Positions 33,646 through 42,491 are shown, counted from the stretch's first letter. The stretch: 64,000 nt of DNA from Epilithonimonas zeae (GCF_023278365.1 NZ_CP075338.1:3162001-3226000); one strand, 5' to 3'. Numbers and translations: made by a program. Notes: a model not told the origin generated them from the letters alone.

Positions 33646-35760
33646 ATGACATATACAGAAGATTTTTTCATCTATGGCTATTCTAATCAAAATGATGATT
33701 TAGTACAATTAATAGACAGCTACACAAAAGAAAATGTAAATTACATCAAAACAACATTAGGCTTCGATGGATTACCCGCCGATCCAAATAATCCAGCTGG
33801 GAGCAATCTGGATGGTATCATATACAGACAAAAAGGACCAAATCTTTACTATAAGCGAGTATTTGAAAATGAAATTAATGTTTTATGGTTTAAAGCGAAA
33901 GCAGGTGGTGTTGCCAGCGATTGGGAAGCATTTCAAACAGCGCATTTTTTTGCTTCTAAAACAAATCACAAAACTATTTTGATTCCAGAAACTTGCGATT
34001 TAGATTTTGGGGGAGCATCTCAATCCTTTGGTAGCAACATTACCTTAAAATTTGATGGTGGGACTATCAAAAATGCAATACTTACAGGCGGACAAACGAT
34101 GATAATAGCCGCCCCTTATCATATTTTTGACAATGTAACACTTGATGGGAGCTGGAAAACCCCAGACAATTTTGCGTACCCTGAATGGTTTGGGACTATT
34201 GCTAATGATAAAACATCTGTAGACCTTAAAGTAAGTCTTGAAAAATTAAATGTATTTTGGAATATTAAATTTGGGCATGGAGAGTATTTTTCAAAATTAG
34301 GAGAAATCCCTGTTAGACATTTTGAAGGTACATCAAGAAAATTATCCAATATAACAATACTTCTTGACGAGACTAATCAGCAGATAAAATATGGTTTGTG
34401 TCTTGGAGAATACGAGGGACTTGTTCTTAGCCCTCATACAAGGAGTGAGTATAATACATTGAAAGAAATAATTGTTAGAACAGATTCTACTGTCAGAAAG
34501 ACACATTATTCTGGAGTTGTAATGGGGAATGCTCATATGGGAAGAATTGAAGATATAACTGTTTTGCAGAATACACCCGAAATGCAGTTGTCAAAATCCG
34601 AATTGGAATTTTTGCTAGAAGATGTTGAAAATAATTATAAAATGGCAAATATTGGCGTTGAGTTCAGAGGTTGTTCGGAGCTTTGCATAATCAATAATTT
34701 AGAAACTTACTCTGATGTAGGAATTGGATTCAATACAACATTGATTGACTCATCACAGATTCAGGGTGTTGATTTTCCATCCATCTATAATTTTTATTCT
34801 GCTTGTGGAATTTTTGGTTTAGCTAGTGTTTTCTTTGGAGCTCCAAATGTTTTTAATCTAACTATGAAAGGAATACAAAGCTGGGCTCAAGGAATGTACG
34901 GTCTATATTCTTGTAAAAGTCCAGCGGGTATGTATACCTCTTTAATGCATTGCGAAATCAACAATGTAAGAGTAGAACAATTGACCCAACTAAAAGATTC
35001 CAACAACAGAACCAGATCAACAAGTATCTACATCGATGAACAGGATAATATTGAAAATTTTATTATTAATAATATTAGATTTTCTGGTCTTTCTAATGGA
35101 TTATATCTTGGTGGTGCAGTCCGTGGATATTTTGAAATTAATAACGTTTCAATAGGAGGTGATAATGTGGCGCTTCAATATTTCATCCAAACCAACCATA
35201 GTGAATATTCTTCATTTGCTGTGAAAATGAGAAATGTCACTGCTGATATGAATTATCCAATTTTGCATAACAACGGAACAGTTATAGATAATCATTATTA
35301 TGAAAAATCTCCAGTTGCCCCGGATAAAATTAATTATCATGATGTTACCGTTCTTAGAAAAACAAACGCAATTTTTAAGAAGGAGATTGATGGCACTAGA
35401 AAATTTGTACAGACAGATGTAAGTCCATCACAGCAATGGGTGAAACTTTATCATGGACATATTAAAAATCTAAATCCTAGTTTGAACTATGAAATTTGGG
35501 ATGCAGATGAAGATTTCACAGTGTTTAATATTGAAGCTATTGCATCATCTTTTTATGCCAAGGCTACAATGACTTTGTTTAAAGATGGATCCCATACTAA
35601 TGAACCTTATGATTCTAATAAAATTCATATTGGAGAGACATCAAATATTCAATCTGAAAAAATTAATATTGTTTACGAAAACTCCACTGGATTTTGGTTC
35701 TTAATTAATACTTTGACCAACAAAGAGGTACAATATAATATTGAAGGTTTAATTAACTAA
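33646..35760 (+). CDS. Orphan beta-helix protein, phage tail-spike-like
   Basis: The 704-residue protein has no signal peptide. Residues 110-190 show the pattern ILIPETCDLDFGG, ITLKFDGGTIKN, YHIFDNVTLDGSW and YPEWFG, which I recognise from tail spikes of Bacteroidetes phages just ahead of a pectate-lyase-like beta-helix. Repeating short strands with Asn and Gly turns continue to about residue 540, then a distinct C-terminal domain. No catalytic residues can be named. It is alone between a terminator on each side, with no phage genes in the window. A host surface-glycan depolymerase or a prophage remnant are both possible. Confidence 0.6.
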   Translation: MTYTEDFFIYGYSNQNDDLVQLIDSYTKENVNYIKTTLGFDGLPADPNNPAGSNLDGIIYRQKGPNLYYKRVFENEINVLWFKAKAGGVASDWEAFQTAHFFASKTNHKTILIPETCDLDFGGASQSFGSNITLKFDGGTIKNAILTGGQTMIIAAPYHIFDNVTLDGSWKTPDNFAYPEWFGTIANDKTSVDLKVSLEKLNVFWNIKFGHGEYFSKLGEIPVRHFEGTSRKLSNITILLDETNQQIKYGLCLGEYEGLVLSPHTRSEYNTLKEIIVRTDSTVRKTHYSGVVMGNAHMGRIEDITVLQNTPEMQLSKSELEFLLEDVENNYKMANIGVEFRGCSELCIINNLETYSDVGIGFNTTLIDSSQIQGVDFPSIYNFYSACGIFGLASVFFGAPNVFNLTMKGIQSWAQGMYGLYSCKSPAGMYTSLMHCEINNVRVEQLTQLKDSNNRTRSTSIYIDEQDNIENFIINNIRFSGLSNGLYLGGAVRGYFEINNVSIGGDNVALQYFIQTNHSEYSSFAVKMRNVTADMNYPILHNNGTVIDNHYYEKSPVAPDKINYHDVTVLRKTNAIFKKEIDGTRKFVQTDVSPSQQWVKLYHGHIKNLNPSLNYEIWDADEDFTVFNIEAIASSFYAKATMTLFKDGSHTNEPYDSNKIHIGETSNIQSEKINIVYENSTGFWFLINTLTNKEVQYNIEGLIN

Positions 35761-35802
35761 TGAAATGAAAATATTCTAAAAATACTCTATTAAACCAAAC
35801 AA

Positions 35803-35832
35803 AAACCACTTCAACTAGTTGAAGTGGTTTCT
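35803..35832. terminator. Bidirectional terminator
   Basis: AAACCACTTCAAC and GTTGAAGTGGTTT form a perfect 13-bp stem with loop TA and T or A runs at either side. It serves both the beta-helix gene and the convergent DinB gene. Confidence 0.9.
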
Positions 35833-35846
35833 ATTTTTATAAATTT

Positions 35847-36296
35847 CTAGTACTTTTCTATCAATCGTCTGTGGTAATTGATTTGTCCTAAATGATAATT
35901 CAAATGCGTTGCGAGATGAACTAAGAAATATTCGGTTGAAGTTTTCCCCGACAACACCAAAAGCGGATATTCTTTCTTCAAATCATCATCTGATACAGAT
36001 TTCAAAGAATCTTTTATTATCACAATCGTATTCCTCAAATCGACAACGATTTTTTCTCTCAGAACATTCTTATCTGAAAACTCCAAATCCCTGTTTCGCA
36101 CATAGTCAAATTTCCCAATCTCTTTCCCTATATAAGTTTTGAGATTCCCAACAAGATGCAAAGCTAGATTTCCTGCCGAATTAGAAATATTCCCTTCAAC
36201 TTGCCAAATATTAGACTCCGATTGATAAAGATTAAGTTCATCAATCACTTTATTCAAATCTCGTTCGAAAAGAGAGATTAAGGTATTGGATAACAT
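35847..36296 (-). CDS. DinB/DUF1572-like protein
   Basis: The 149-residue protein is helical with three histidines placed as in DinB-fold metal sites: one in LALHLVGNLKTY (residue about 46) and two in HLATHLNYHLGQINYHRR near the end. DinB-superfamily proteins bind a divalent metal; known members are thiol-S-transferases and similar enzymes, and none can be assigned here. It lies 17 bases after hemH and may be its operon partner. Confidence 0.8.
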   Translation of the reverse strand: MLSNTLISLFERDLNKVIDELNLYQSESNIWQVEGNISNSAGNLALHLVGNLKTYIGKEIGKFDYVRNRDLEFSDKNVLREKIVVDLRNTIVIIKDSLKSVSDDDLKKEYPLLVLSGKTSTEYFLVHLATHLNYHLGQINYHRRLIEKY

Positions 36297-36313
36297 AATT
36301 CTATTAGTATAAA

Positions 36314-37348
36314 TTAAAATTCAGCTAACTTCTCCTCACTCAAAGTCTTTACCACATTCACCCAATTTGAGTCTTCATTCAGGCAAGGGATATAGTCGAA
36401 TCTCTCGCCTCCACCGTGTAGGAAAATCTCTTTCCCTTCTACAGAAATCTCCTCCAGAGTCTCAAGACAATCAGAAACAAAAGCTGGACAAACAATCGCC
36501 AGTTTCTTGATGCCTTTCTTTCCAAGACCTTCCAAAGTAGTGTCGGTGTAAGGTTCCATCCATTTGTCTTTCCCCAACCTAGATTGGAAAGTGACTAAAA
36601 CTTTCTCCTTAGGCAAACCTAATTTCTCACGAACCAACTCCGTCACTTTATAACATTGATGTCTATAACAGAATTTATGCGACGGATGATCATCTTTTTG
36701 ACAACAGTTGTCCATACTACAGGTCTTCGTTGGGTCGGTTTTATAAATATGTCTTTCCGGAACACCGTGATAAGAAAACTGAAGCAAATCATAATCTGAC
36801 GGCAACTTTTCGCCAATACTTTTCGCCAAAGCATCGATATAAATCTCACGATTATAAAACGGCTGAACATAATTGATTTTAATATCGGGAAAGAATTTCA
36901 GTCGAACTTCTTCGGCTTTATCAATCACAGTTTCTGTCGTGCTCATCGCATATTGTGGATAAAGCGGAACCAAAGTGATTTCTGTAATACCTTTGTCAAC
37001 CAACTCCTGAATTCCGGTTTGTATAGATGGTTCGGCATAACGCATTCCCAATCCAACAGGAACATCCACTAATTTCTGAAGTTCTTTCTGCAGATTCTTA
37101 GAAATCACAATCAAAGGTGAACCTTCATCTGTCCAAACCGTTTTGTAAGCTTCTGCAGATTTTTTCGGCCTGGTTTTCAGGATAATTCCTTGAACCAATA
37201 ATGCTCGGAAAATCCAACGGTAATCAATGACTTTTTCATCCATCAGAAACTCGTCCAGATAGTCTTTTACATCTTTTACATCAGTCGATTTTGGCGAACC
37301 TAGGTTTACGAGTAGAATTCCTTTTTTGTTATGAACTGGTTGATTCAA
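36314..37348 (-). CDS. hemH: Ferrochelatase with a cysteine-rich insert
   Basis: The 344-residue protein inserts Fe(II) into porphyrin, the last step of heme synthesis. LLVNLGSPKS opens the protein; the metal-side His194 (SYHGVPERH) and the acidic ETLEE at about 296-300 are present. An insert at residues 210-232 carries Cys210, Cys215, Cys216, Cys227 and Cys232 with three histidines nearby, which could hold a 2Fe-2S cluster as in some other bacterial ferrochelatases. The start codon is TTG; no ATG precedes LGSP. Confidence 0.93.
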   Translation of the reverse strand: MNQPVHNKKGILLVNLGSPKSTDVKDVKDYLDEFLMDEKVIDYRWIFRALLVQGIILKTRPKKSAEAYKTVWTDEGSPLIVISKNLQKELQKLVDVPVGLGMRYAEPSIQTGIQELVDKGITEITLVPLYPQYAMSTTETVIDKAEEVRLKFFPDIKINYVQPFYNREIYIDALAKSIGEKLPSDYDLLQFSYHGVPERHIYKTDPTKTCSMDNCCQKDDHPSHKFCYRHQCYKVTELVREKLGLPKEKVLVTFQSRLGKDKWMEPYTDTTLEGLGKKGIKKLAIVCPAFVSDCLETLEEISVEGKEIFLHGGGERFDYIPCLNEDSNWVNVVKTLSEEKLAEF

Positions 37349-37380
37349 AATAATATATTTTTAGAAATAAACGCAAATTT

Positions 37381-37424
37381 GTCATTCCGTAGGAATCTCT
37401 ATTATCTAGATTTCTTTGGAATGA
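37381..37424. repeat. GTCATTCC inverted repeat
   Basis: GTCATTCCGTAGGAATCTC and the inverted partner TTTGGAATGAC enclose a 20-base spacer. The motif is typical of flavobacterial intergenic palindromes and lies between hemH and the NifU gene. Confidence 0.55.
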
Positions 37425-37460
37425 CAAATTTAAGATTAAATTAATTCTTTTTACACATTG

Positions 37461-37482
37461 TCAGGCTGAGGCTCTCGAAGCC
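37461..37482 (-). repeat. GGCTTCGAGAGCCTCAGCC element abutting a stop codon
   Basis: Read on the minus strand, GGCTTCGAGAGCCTCAGCCT starts within two bases of the NifU gene stop. It matches the motif at 29891-29912. Confidence 0.6.
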
Positions 37483-37483
37483 A

Positions 37484-38362
37484 TTATCCATTTACTGCTT
37501 CCACGTTCTCTACCAATTCAGGTACGAACTGTTTCAGAATGTTCTGGATGCCGTTTTTCAAAGTTGCTGTGGAAGATGGGCAACCACTGCAAGCGCCTTG
37601 TAGAAGCATTCTGGCGGTTTTGTTTTCTCCGTCGTATTCAATCAGAGAGATTTTCCCACCGTCATTTTCTACTGCAGGCGCAACATATTCGTTAAGAATA
37701 TCACTGATTTTCTGCTCGTCATTCGTATATTCTCTGTTGATGATTTTCAAAACAGGATTCTCGTGCTGATGAGGTTCTGCATTAGAAATTGTTTTTCCAG
37801 CCTGCAAAAATTCTGCGATGAAAGAACGAACTCTGTTCATAATTTCGTGCCATTCAAATTGACTGTCTCTGGTTACCGCCACGAAGTTGTCACTCACATA
37901 AATTTCTTTCACAAAATCAAAAGCTTCATATAATTCTTTTGCCAAAGGCACTTCATCGGCTTCTTCTCTGTTTTTAACTTCTATAAATCCATCCATCAGC
38001 ATTTTGCTGGAAATGAATTTCATAACAGCAGGATTTGGTGTCATCTCAGAATAGATTTGATACATCTCTTTTCTTTTCTGAAGATAGATTCTTGGGTTTG
38101 CCAGTAATTCGTCTTCGATGACGTTCTTCAGACTTTCTGCAACGTGTTCCCATTCTACAGTGTCTTCTTTTGCTACCGCAATGAAATTGGCTGTAATGAA
38201 AATTCTGTTCACGAATGGATAATTGAACAACTCTTGAGCTAACGGAATTTCAGAAACGTCAGAATCTCTGTCTAATTCCAATGAACCGGGAATCAAAGTG
38301 TAGTCCGTCACGAACTTCATCACTTTTTTATTTTCCGTAGGTTCTATAATGATTTCTCTCAT
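37484..38362 (-). CDS. NifU-type iron-sulfur scaffold, two Nfu_N domains
   Basis: The 292-residue protein ends in a NifU C-terminal domain with the cluster-binding pair in LLQGACSGCPSSTATL (CxxC, residues about 259-262). The first 190 residues are two Nfu_N-like domains in tandem (NKKVMKFVTDYTLIPG and NPAVMKFISSKMLMDG begin each). Duplication of Nfu_N is unusual for the family, where one copy is the norm, and may be lineage-specific. It delivers clusters to target enzymes. A minus-strand -7 box lies upstream. Confidence 0.88.
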   Translation of the reverse strand: MREIIIEPTENKKVMKFVTDYTLIPGSLELDRDSDVSEIPLAQELFNYPFVNRIFITANFIAVAKEDTVEWEHVAESLKNVIEDELLANPRIYLQKRKEMYQIYSEMTPNPAVMKFISSKMLMDGFIEVKNREEADEVPLAKELYEAFDFVKEIYVSDNFVAVTRDSQFEWHEIMNRVRSFIAEFLQAGKTISNAEPHQHENPVLKIINREYTNDEQKISDILNEYVAPAVENDGGKISLIEYDGENKTARMLLQGACSGCPSSTATLKNGIQNILKQFVPELVENVEAVNG

Positions 38363-38380
38363 TTTAAGTAAATTGAACTA

Positions 38381-38388
38381 CAAAATTA
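38381..38388 (-). promoter_or_regulatory. Putative -7 box of the NifU gene
   Basis: TAATTTTG on the minus strand lies 18 bases upstream of the ATG. A TTG on that strand occurs with a 16-base spacer, shorter than the standard 19-21. Confidence 0.4.
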
Positions 38389-38531
38389 TCGTAATTTGGT
38401 GGAACAAAAAAGCTGATAAATCCCAATGTTATGTTAAGTTTTGATTATGAGAAGCTTTGCGGATTTTCGATTTTTTCTATTGGTTTGATTTTGGCTCAAT
38501 GAATACCGAAATTGGATTGAAAGACCAATCT

Positions 38532-38612
38532 GCGCCCCGGCCTGAACGGAGCTCTTTTTATTTTTTCTTTGGAAAAATAAAAAAGCGGGAGTGGAGGACG
38601 GATAAAGGCGCC
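38532..38612 (+). ncRNA. Dispersed structured element, family 2, copy 1
   Basis: The element starts GCGCCCCGGCCTGAACGGAGC and ends GCGGGAGTGGAGGACGG, then GGCGCC. The outer arms GCGCC and GGCGC pair, and a T-rich and A-rich arm close a central hairpin. Copy 2 (56104-56187, opposite strand) keeps the unpaired consensus but changes both stems consistently. It lies in a 279-base gap between the divergent NifU and carbonic anhydrase genes. Confidence 0.65.
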
Positions 38613-38641
38613 CAAAATAATTAACATAAATCAGTTAAAAA

Positions 38642-39160
38642 ATGGCAATTATTAGAGAACTTTTAGGCAAGACGCCTCAACTTGGAGAGAATACTTTTGT
38701 AGCAGAAACGGCTGTGATTATCGGCGATGTGACAATGGGTAAGGATTGCAGTATCTGGTACAATGCAGTTTTGAGAGGCGATGTTCATTTCATCAAAATG
38801 GGAGATAAAGTGAATGTTCAGGACAATGCGATGATACACTGTACTTATCAAAAAAGCCCAACGACAATTGGAAATAGTGTTTCGATTGGTCACAATGCGA
38901 TTGTGCATGGCTGTACAATAAAAGATAATGTTCTGATAGGAATGGGCGCTATTGTAATGGATGACTGCATTGTAGAAAGCAACTCGATTGTAGCCGCAGG
39001 CGCTGTGGTAACGGCCAATACACACATCAAAGAAGGCGAAATCTGGGCTGGCGTTCCGGCAAAAAAAGTGAAGGATGTGTCTCAAAATCTGATTACAGGC
39101 GAGATTGATAGAATCGCCAATAATTATGTTAAATACTCCAGCTGGTACAAAGAAGACTAA
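38642..39160 (+). CDS. Gamma-class carbonic anhydrase family protein
   Basis: The 172-residue protein is a left-handed beta-helix with hexapeptide repeats throughout. The zinc-binding histidines expected for active gamma enzymes are present: one in AMIHCTYQKS and two in IGHNAIVHG (residues about 65-90). It resembles YrdA/PaaY-type proteins. PaaY is a phenylacetate-linked thioesterase in Enterobacteria, but this gene is 14 kb from the paa operon, so no link is claimed. It starts 38 bases before the next gene. Confidence 0.87.
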   Translation: MAIIRELLGKTPQLGENTFVAETAVIIGDVTMGKDCSIWYNAVLRGDVHFIKMGDKVNVQDNAMIHCTYQKSPTTIGNSVSIGHNAIVHGCTIKDNVLIGMGAIVMDDCIVESNSIVAAGAVVTANTHIKEGEIWAGVPAKKVKDVSQNLITGEIDRIANNYVKYSSWYKED

Positions 39161-39198
39161 GTTGGTATAAAGATTGAATTTCCCAATAAAAATAAGCA

Positions 39199-40143
39199 AT
39201 GAAAAAACTTAATTCTTTTTGGGAAGTTCTCAAACAAACCTTCGGTGAATGGATGTCTTCCTCTGCAGCCAAAGACAGTGCAAGTATGGCTTACAATGCG
39301 ATATTTTCTTTGCCCGGTTTGATGATTATCGTGATTTGGGTTGCAGGACATTTCTTTGGCGAAGAAGCTGTAAATGGTGAAATCCGCCGACAACTGCAAG
39401 GTATAATGGGCTATGACGGCGCAAAAAGCATTCAGGATATTATCAAAAGTGCAATGGTTGATAAACAGAATTTCTGGATGAAAGCTCTTGGAGTTGGAAC
39501 CTTGGTTTTTGGTGCCACCAGCTTATTTTTTCAAATGCAGAGCACGCTTAACAATCTTTGGGATGTAGAAGCGGCTCCTAAAAAAGCCTGGCAAAAATTC
39601 ATTCTTGATAGAGCTAATTCTCTGGGAATGATTCTTATTATCGCATTTCTTCTTCTCGTAAGTATGCTTTTATCTTCTGCTATTGGACTTGCAAATAATT
39701 TAATTACTCAATATTTTGGACTGGAAACTTATGTGATTATCCAGGCAAGTAATTTTATTTTAGGATTAGCAATCGTTACTATTTTATTTGCTTTTATGTT
39801 CAAGGTTTTGCCCGATGTGGAAATCAAATGGAAATCTGTTTGGATTGGTGCAATTGTAACGGCATTGCTTTTTAATCTTGGAAAAATGCTGATGAGTTTC
39901 TACTTCGATGTTTCTAAGCCAACTTCCATTTTTGGAGCAGCAGGAACAGTGATTTTATTAATGATGTGGATTAATTATTCTTGTCAATTAATATTTTTTG
40001 GTGCTGAGTTTACCAAGATTTATGCATATAGAAAAGGACACACAATTATTCCTTCCAAACACGCCAAATGGAGTAAAGAAAAATTATACAGAGATTCTGA
40101 AGCACAAAAGATTACGCCTCAGAATCCGGATTCTAATATTTGA
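39199..40143 (+). CDS. YihY/BrkB-family membrane protein
   Basis: The 314-residue protein has six membrane helices starting near residue 43 (FSLPGLMIIVIWVAGHFF) and the family stretches ASMAYNAIFSLPG, GATSLFFQMQSTLNNLWDVE and TSIFGAAGTVILLMMWINY. The family was once called ribonuclease BN, but that is a misannotation; the true role is unknown, possibly transport. The last ten bases overlap the convergent lipoprotein gene. Confidence 0.87.
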   Translation: MKKLNSFWEVLKQTFGEWMSSSAAKDSASMAYNAIFSLPGLMIIVIWVAGHFFGEEAVNGEIRRQLQGIMGYDGAKSIQDIIKSAMVDKQNFWMKALGVGTLVFGATSLFFQMQSTLNNLWDVEAAPKKAWQKFILDRANSLGMILIIAFLLLVSMLLSSAIGLANNLITQYFGLETYVIIQASNFILGLAIVTILFAFMFKVLPDVEIKWKSVWIGAIVTALLFNLGKMLMSFYFDVSKPTSIFGAAGTVILLMMWINYSCQLIFFGAEFTKIYAYRKGHTIIPSKHAKWSKEKLYRDSEAQKITPQNPDSNI

Positions 40144-40573
40144 AGACAGGATTTCCGTTTTCACACTCGATTTTTTCGGGTGGCATTACCAGCATACAAT
40201 CTGAAACCAGATTGTATTTTTTATTATATTCTGTTGATTTCTGATTATATAAATTGACTTTTTCCAAAAATCTGGCTTCATCTATTTTTGACGAATAAGC
40301 AATATAAGAAACAGGTCCACCACAAGCTTTCACACCTAACCCGACAGTTTTCCAATCAGCAGAGCTGGTGCATTTTTCACTTTTTGCCATTGTGAGAATT
40401 TCTGATTTCAAACCCTCCATTTCCTGCTCTTCTTGTTGCGTCAGATTTGTTGTATCATCCGGGTTTTGTTTTGGTCTTTCTGGAAGAGGTTTTGGGAGAT
40501 TATCTGGATTAATTGTGGATTTACAAGACAATGAAATCGTTGCAATTGCTGCTAAGAACAGTAGATTTTTCAT
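40133..40573 (-). CDS. Putative lipoprotein
   Basis: The 146-residue protein has a leader with ISLSC lipobox (cysteine about residue 17), a Pro/Asn-rich linker, and a globular half with Cys residues at about 68, 84, 125 and 136. It begins with no family I know. The stop overlaps the convergent BrkB gene by 11 bases without a terminator between them. Confidence 0.65.
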   Translation of the reverse strand: MKNLLFLAAIATISLSCKSTINPDNLPKPLPERPKQNPDDTTNLTQQEEQEMEGLKSEILTMAKSEKCTSSADWKTVGLGVKACGGPVSYIAYSSKIDEARFLEKVNLYNQKSTEYNKKYNLVSDCMLVMPPEKIECENGNPVFKY

Positions 40574-40595
40574 AAAACATTTTTAAATCTGTCAT

Positions 40596-40603
40596 CAAAT
40601 ATA
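40596..40603 (-). promoter_or_regulatory. Putative -7 box of the lipoprotein gene at 40133
   Basis: TATATTTG on the minus strand fits TAnnTTTG and lies 22 bases before the ATG. No good -33 box is present. Confidence 0.4.
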
Positions 40604-40651
40604 ATACCTACAAATTTAATACTAATAAAAATAAATTGGTACAGATTTAGT

Positions 40652-40670
40652 TATTAGGTAAAACCTAATA
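40652..40670. promoter_or_regulatory. Inverted repeat before the DUF4407 gene
   Basis: TATTAGG and CCTAATA are separated by five bases, 55 bases before the DUF4407 ATG. It may be an operator or simply a hairpin; no regulator is nearby. Confidence 0.4.
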
Positions 40671-40724
40671 CTATTTGTAACAAATTAACGTTTTAAATGA
40701 CAAATTATGATGAATTGTAATTAA

Positions 40725-41807
40725 ATGAAAAATACTAACACACATAAAATGAATTGGTTTCAGCATTTTCTGATGATTTGTTCCGGAGGGAATATTCATC
40801 TGCTGAAAAAATCGCCATCCGAATGGAACAAGTTTGCCGGAATCGGCGGTATCGTTTTGTTCACTGCTATTTTTGCGACGTTGTCTGCGGGATATGCAAT
40901 GTTTACAGTTTTCGATAATCTTTGGGCATCTGTAGGATTCGGGGTTCTTTGGGGATTGATGATTTTCAATTTGGACAGATATATTGTTTCCTCAATCAAA
41001 AAAACTGGAACTTGGTGGAATCAGGTTTTGATGACTATTCCGCGTTTGATTTTAGCGACTTTTCTTGGAATCATTATTTCAAAACCTTTGGAGTTGAAAA
41101 TCTTTGAGAAAGAAGTTAACAAACAACTGAATACAATTATTCAAAGGAATAAAAAACAATTGCAGGCAGAAATGAGCGGAAGAATTCTGCAACAATCCGG
41201 GCCTTTTGATTTGGAAAAGAAACAAATCCAAAATCAAATCAAAAATTATCAGATGGCTTATGATTCTGCTTCTGTAGAATTAGAGAAAGAAATTCTTGGA
41301 AAACAATCTGGCTTAACCAGTGGAAAAGTGGGTTACGGAACCAATGCCAAAAGAAAAGCAGAACTTAAAGAACAAAAACGAGCTGACCTAGAAAATTACC
41401 AAAAGCGACAACAGGAAAGATTGCAATATCTCGATAAAGAAATTTCGAAAGTTTATTCTAATCTTGAAACCGAAAGAAAATCGACTGAAGGAGTTGAAGA
41501 TAAATTCAATGGTTTTGCAGCGAGATTGCAGGCTTTGGATGAATTAGGAAAGAATTCAGCCATCATCGCTCTGGCGGCAAGTTTCATTATGGGATTATTT
41601 GTCTGTCTGGAAATTTCGCCGGTTTTGATTAAACTGATTTCTTCGGTTGGCCCTTACGATTTTCTTTTGGAAAAAACGGAGAATGAATTCAAACTTTATT
41701 CTAAAGAGAAAATCAGAAAAGGAAACTCATTGACGGATTATCGGATTGATGATTTTGAAGATGACCTGAAAATCAGGAAAGAAAGAAAACGACATCAAAA
41801 TACATAA
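40725..41807 (+). CDS. DUF4407 membrane protein
   Basis: The 360-residue protein has three membrane helices near the N-terminus (residues about 37-60, 66-85 and 100-122), a charged coiled-coil stretch from about 130 to 255 (Lys, Gln and Glu rich) and a fourth helix near 280-305. This is the DUF4407 layout; the function is unknown. The coiled coil probably lies outside the membrane between helices 3 and 4. It is a single gene with its own terminator. Confidence 0.85.
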   Translation: MKNTNTHKMNWFQHFLMICSGGNIHLLKKSPSEWNKFAGIGGIVLFTAIFATLSAGYAMFTVFDNLWASVGFGVLWGLMIFNLDRYIVSSIKKTGTWWNQVLMTIPRLILATFLGIIISKPLELKIFEKEVNKQLNTIIQRNKKQLQAEMSGRILQQSGPFDLEKKQIQNQIKNYQMAYDSASVELEKEILGKQSGLTSGKVGYGTNAKRKAELKEQKRADLENYQKRQQERLQYLDKEISKVYSNLETERKSTEGVEDKFNGFAARLQALDELGKNSAIIALAASFIMGLFVCLEISPVLIKLISSVGPYDFLLEKTENEFKLYSKEKIRKGNSLTDYRIDDFEDDLKIRKERKRHQNT

Positions 41808-41843
41808 AAGAAAAGCTTCCAAATTTGGAAGCTTTTCTTTTAT
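41806..41843. terminator. Bidirectional terminator
   Basis: The long palindrome around GAAAAGCTTCCAAA and TTTGGAAGCTTTTC begins in the DUF4407 stop codon and ends within the stop of the convergent gene. Confidence 0.9.
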
Positions 41844-42187
41844 TTTAAATTACCTACAACAAAAGGCTGTTCGGCATTGTCATTATAGTCTCGCATAAAA
41901 CCAATTTCTGTGTTTTTTGTAATCACAGATTTTGACGTTCCTGAAAAACCATCCCCAAAATCGATACTGAAATCGATATAACTCAATCTATTTTTAGTGA
42001 ATTTCATTTTGTTAAAAACCAGGATGATGTTTTTATCCTTCAGGTTTTTCTGAAGACTCATTAGGTCCTGTCTTGTCATCTCTTTGTTGAAAACAACGGC
42101 AATTACTTTCTTGTTTGATGTGAAAGAAAGCATTCCGAAAACAAAAACGGTTAAGAATAATAGTGGGAAAAGTGTAGTCTTCTTCAT
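41840..42187 (-). CDS. Short secreted or membrane-anchored protein
   Basis: The 115-residue protein has an N-terminal hydrophobic segment (residues about 5-24), which is either a signal peptide or an anchor. A soluble part follows with KEMTRQDLMSLQKNLKDKNIILV and FSIDFGDGFSG. It resembles the small domain found after M56 (BlaR1-like) peptidases in Bacteroidetes, but no peptidase is present. I do not assign a function. Confidence 0.65.
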   Translation of the reverse strand: MKKTTLFPLLFLTVFVFGMLSFTSNKKVIAVVFNKEMTRQDLMSLQKNLKDKNIILVFNKMKFTKNRLSYIDFSIDFGDGFSGTSKSVITKNTEIGFMRDYNDNAEQPFVVGNLK

Positions 42188-42289
42188 TGGTTTAATAACG
42201 CTGCAAAATTATAAAATTATCATCAAACTTGACACCAAAGTTTTTGTTTTTTAATGATTTATAGGAATATTTTTTGTAATTAAGAAATT

Positions 42290-42490
42290 ATGCCTTCGTC
42301 AGTTGTCAACAATTACAATTATCTCGAGGATAAAAAAATACTCCGAATCGTTTACCAATCCGGAGCAGTTTATGATTATCTGAATGTGTCTCAGAAAATT
42401 TTTGATGAATTCAAATCGGCTTTCTCAAAAGGAATTTATCTGAATAAAGTGATTAAACCAAAATTCAAATTCAAGAAAATCAGCGATTGA
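42290..42490 (+). CDS. KTSC-domain protein
   Basis: The 66-residue protein is nearly all a KTSC domain: a strand-rich fold seen in YLEDKKILRIVYQSGAVYDY and LNVSQKIFDEFKSAFSKGIYLN. KTSC is a small domain, sometimes fused to a lysyl-tRNA synthetase and sometimes alone; its function is unknown. It ends one base before the convergent guaB stop with no terminator between them. Confidence 0.75.
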   Translation: MPSSVVNNYNYLEDKKILRIVYQSGAVYDYLNVSQKIFDEFKSAFSKGIYLNKVIKPKFKFKKISD

Positions 42491-42491
42491 A

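Noticed and set aside
33646-35760. A prophage island
   Set aside because: Only one phage-like gene is visible; no integrase, terminase, capsid or lysis gene and no attachment-site repeats are seen.
38642-39160. PaaY thioesterase of the phenylacetate pathway
   Set aside because: The fold fits gamma carbonic anhydrase-like proteins in general and the gene lies about 14 kb from the paa operon next to unrelated genes.
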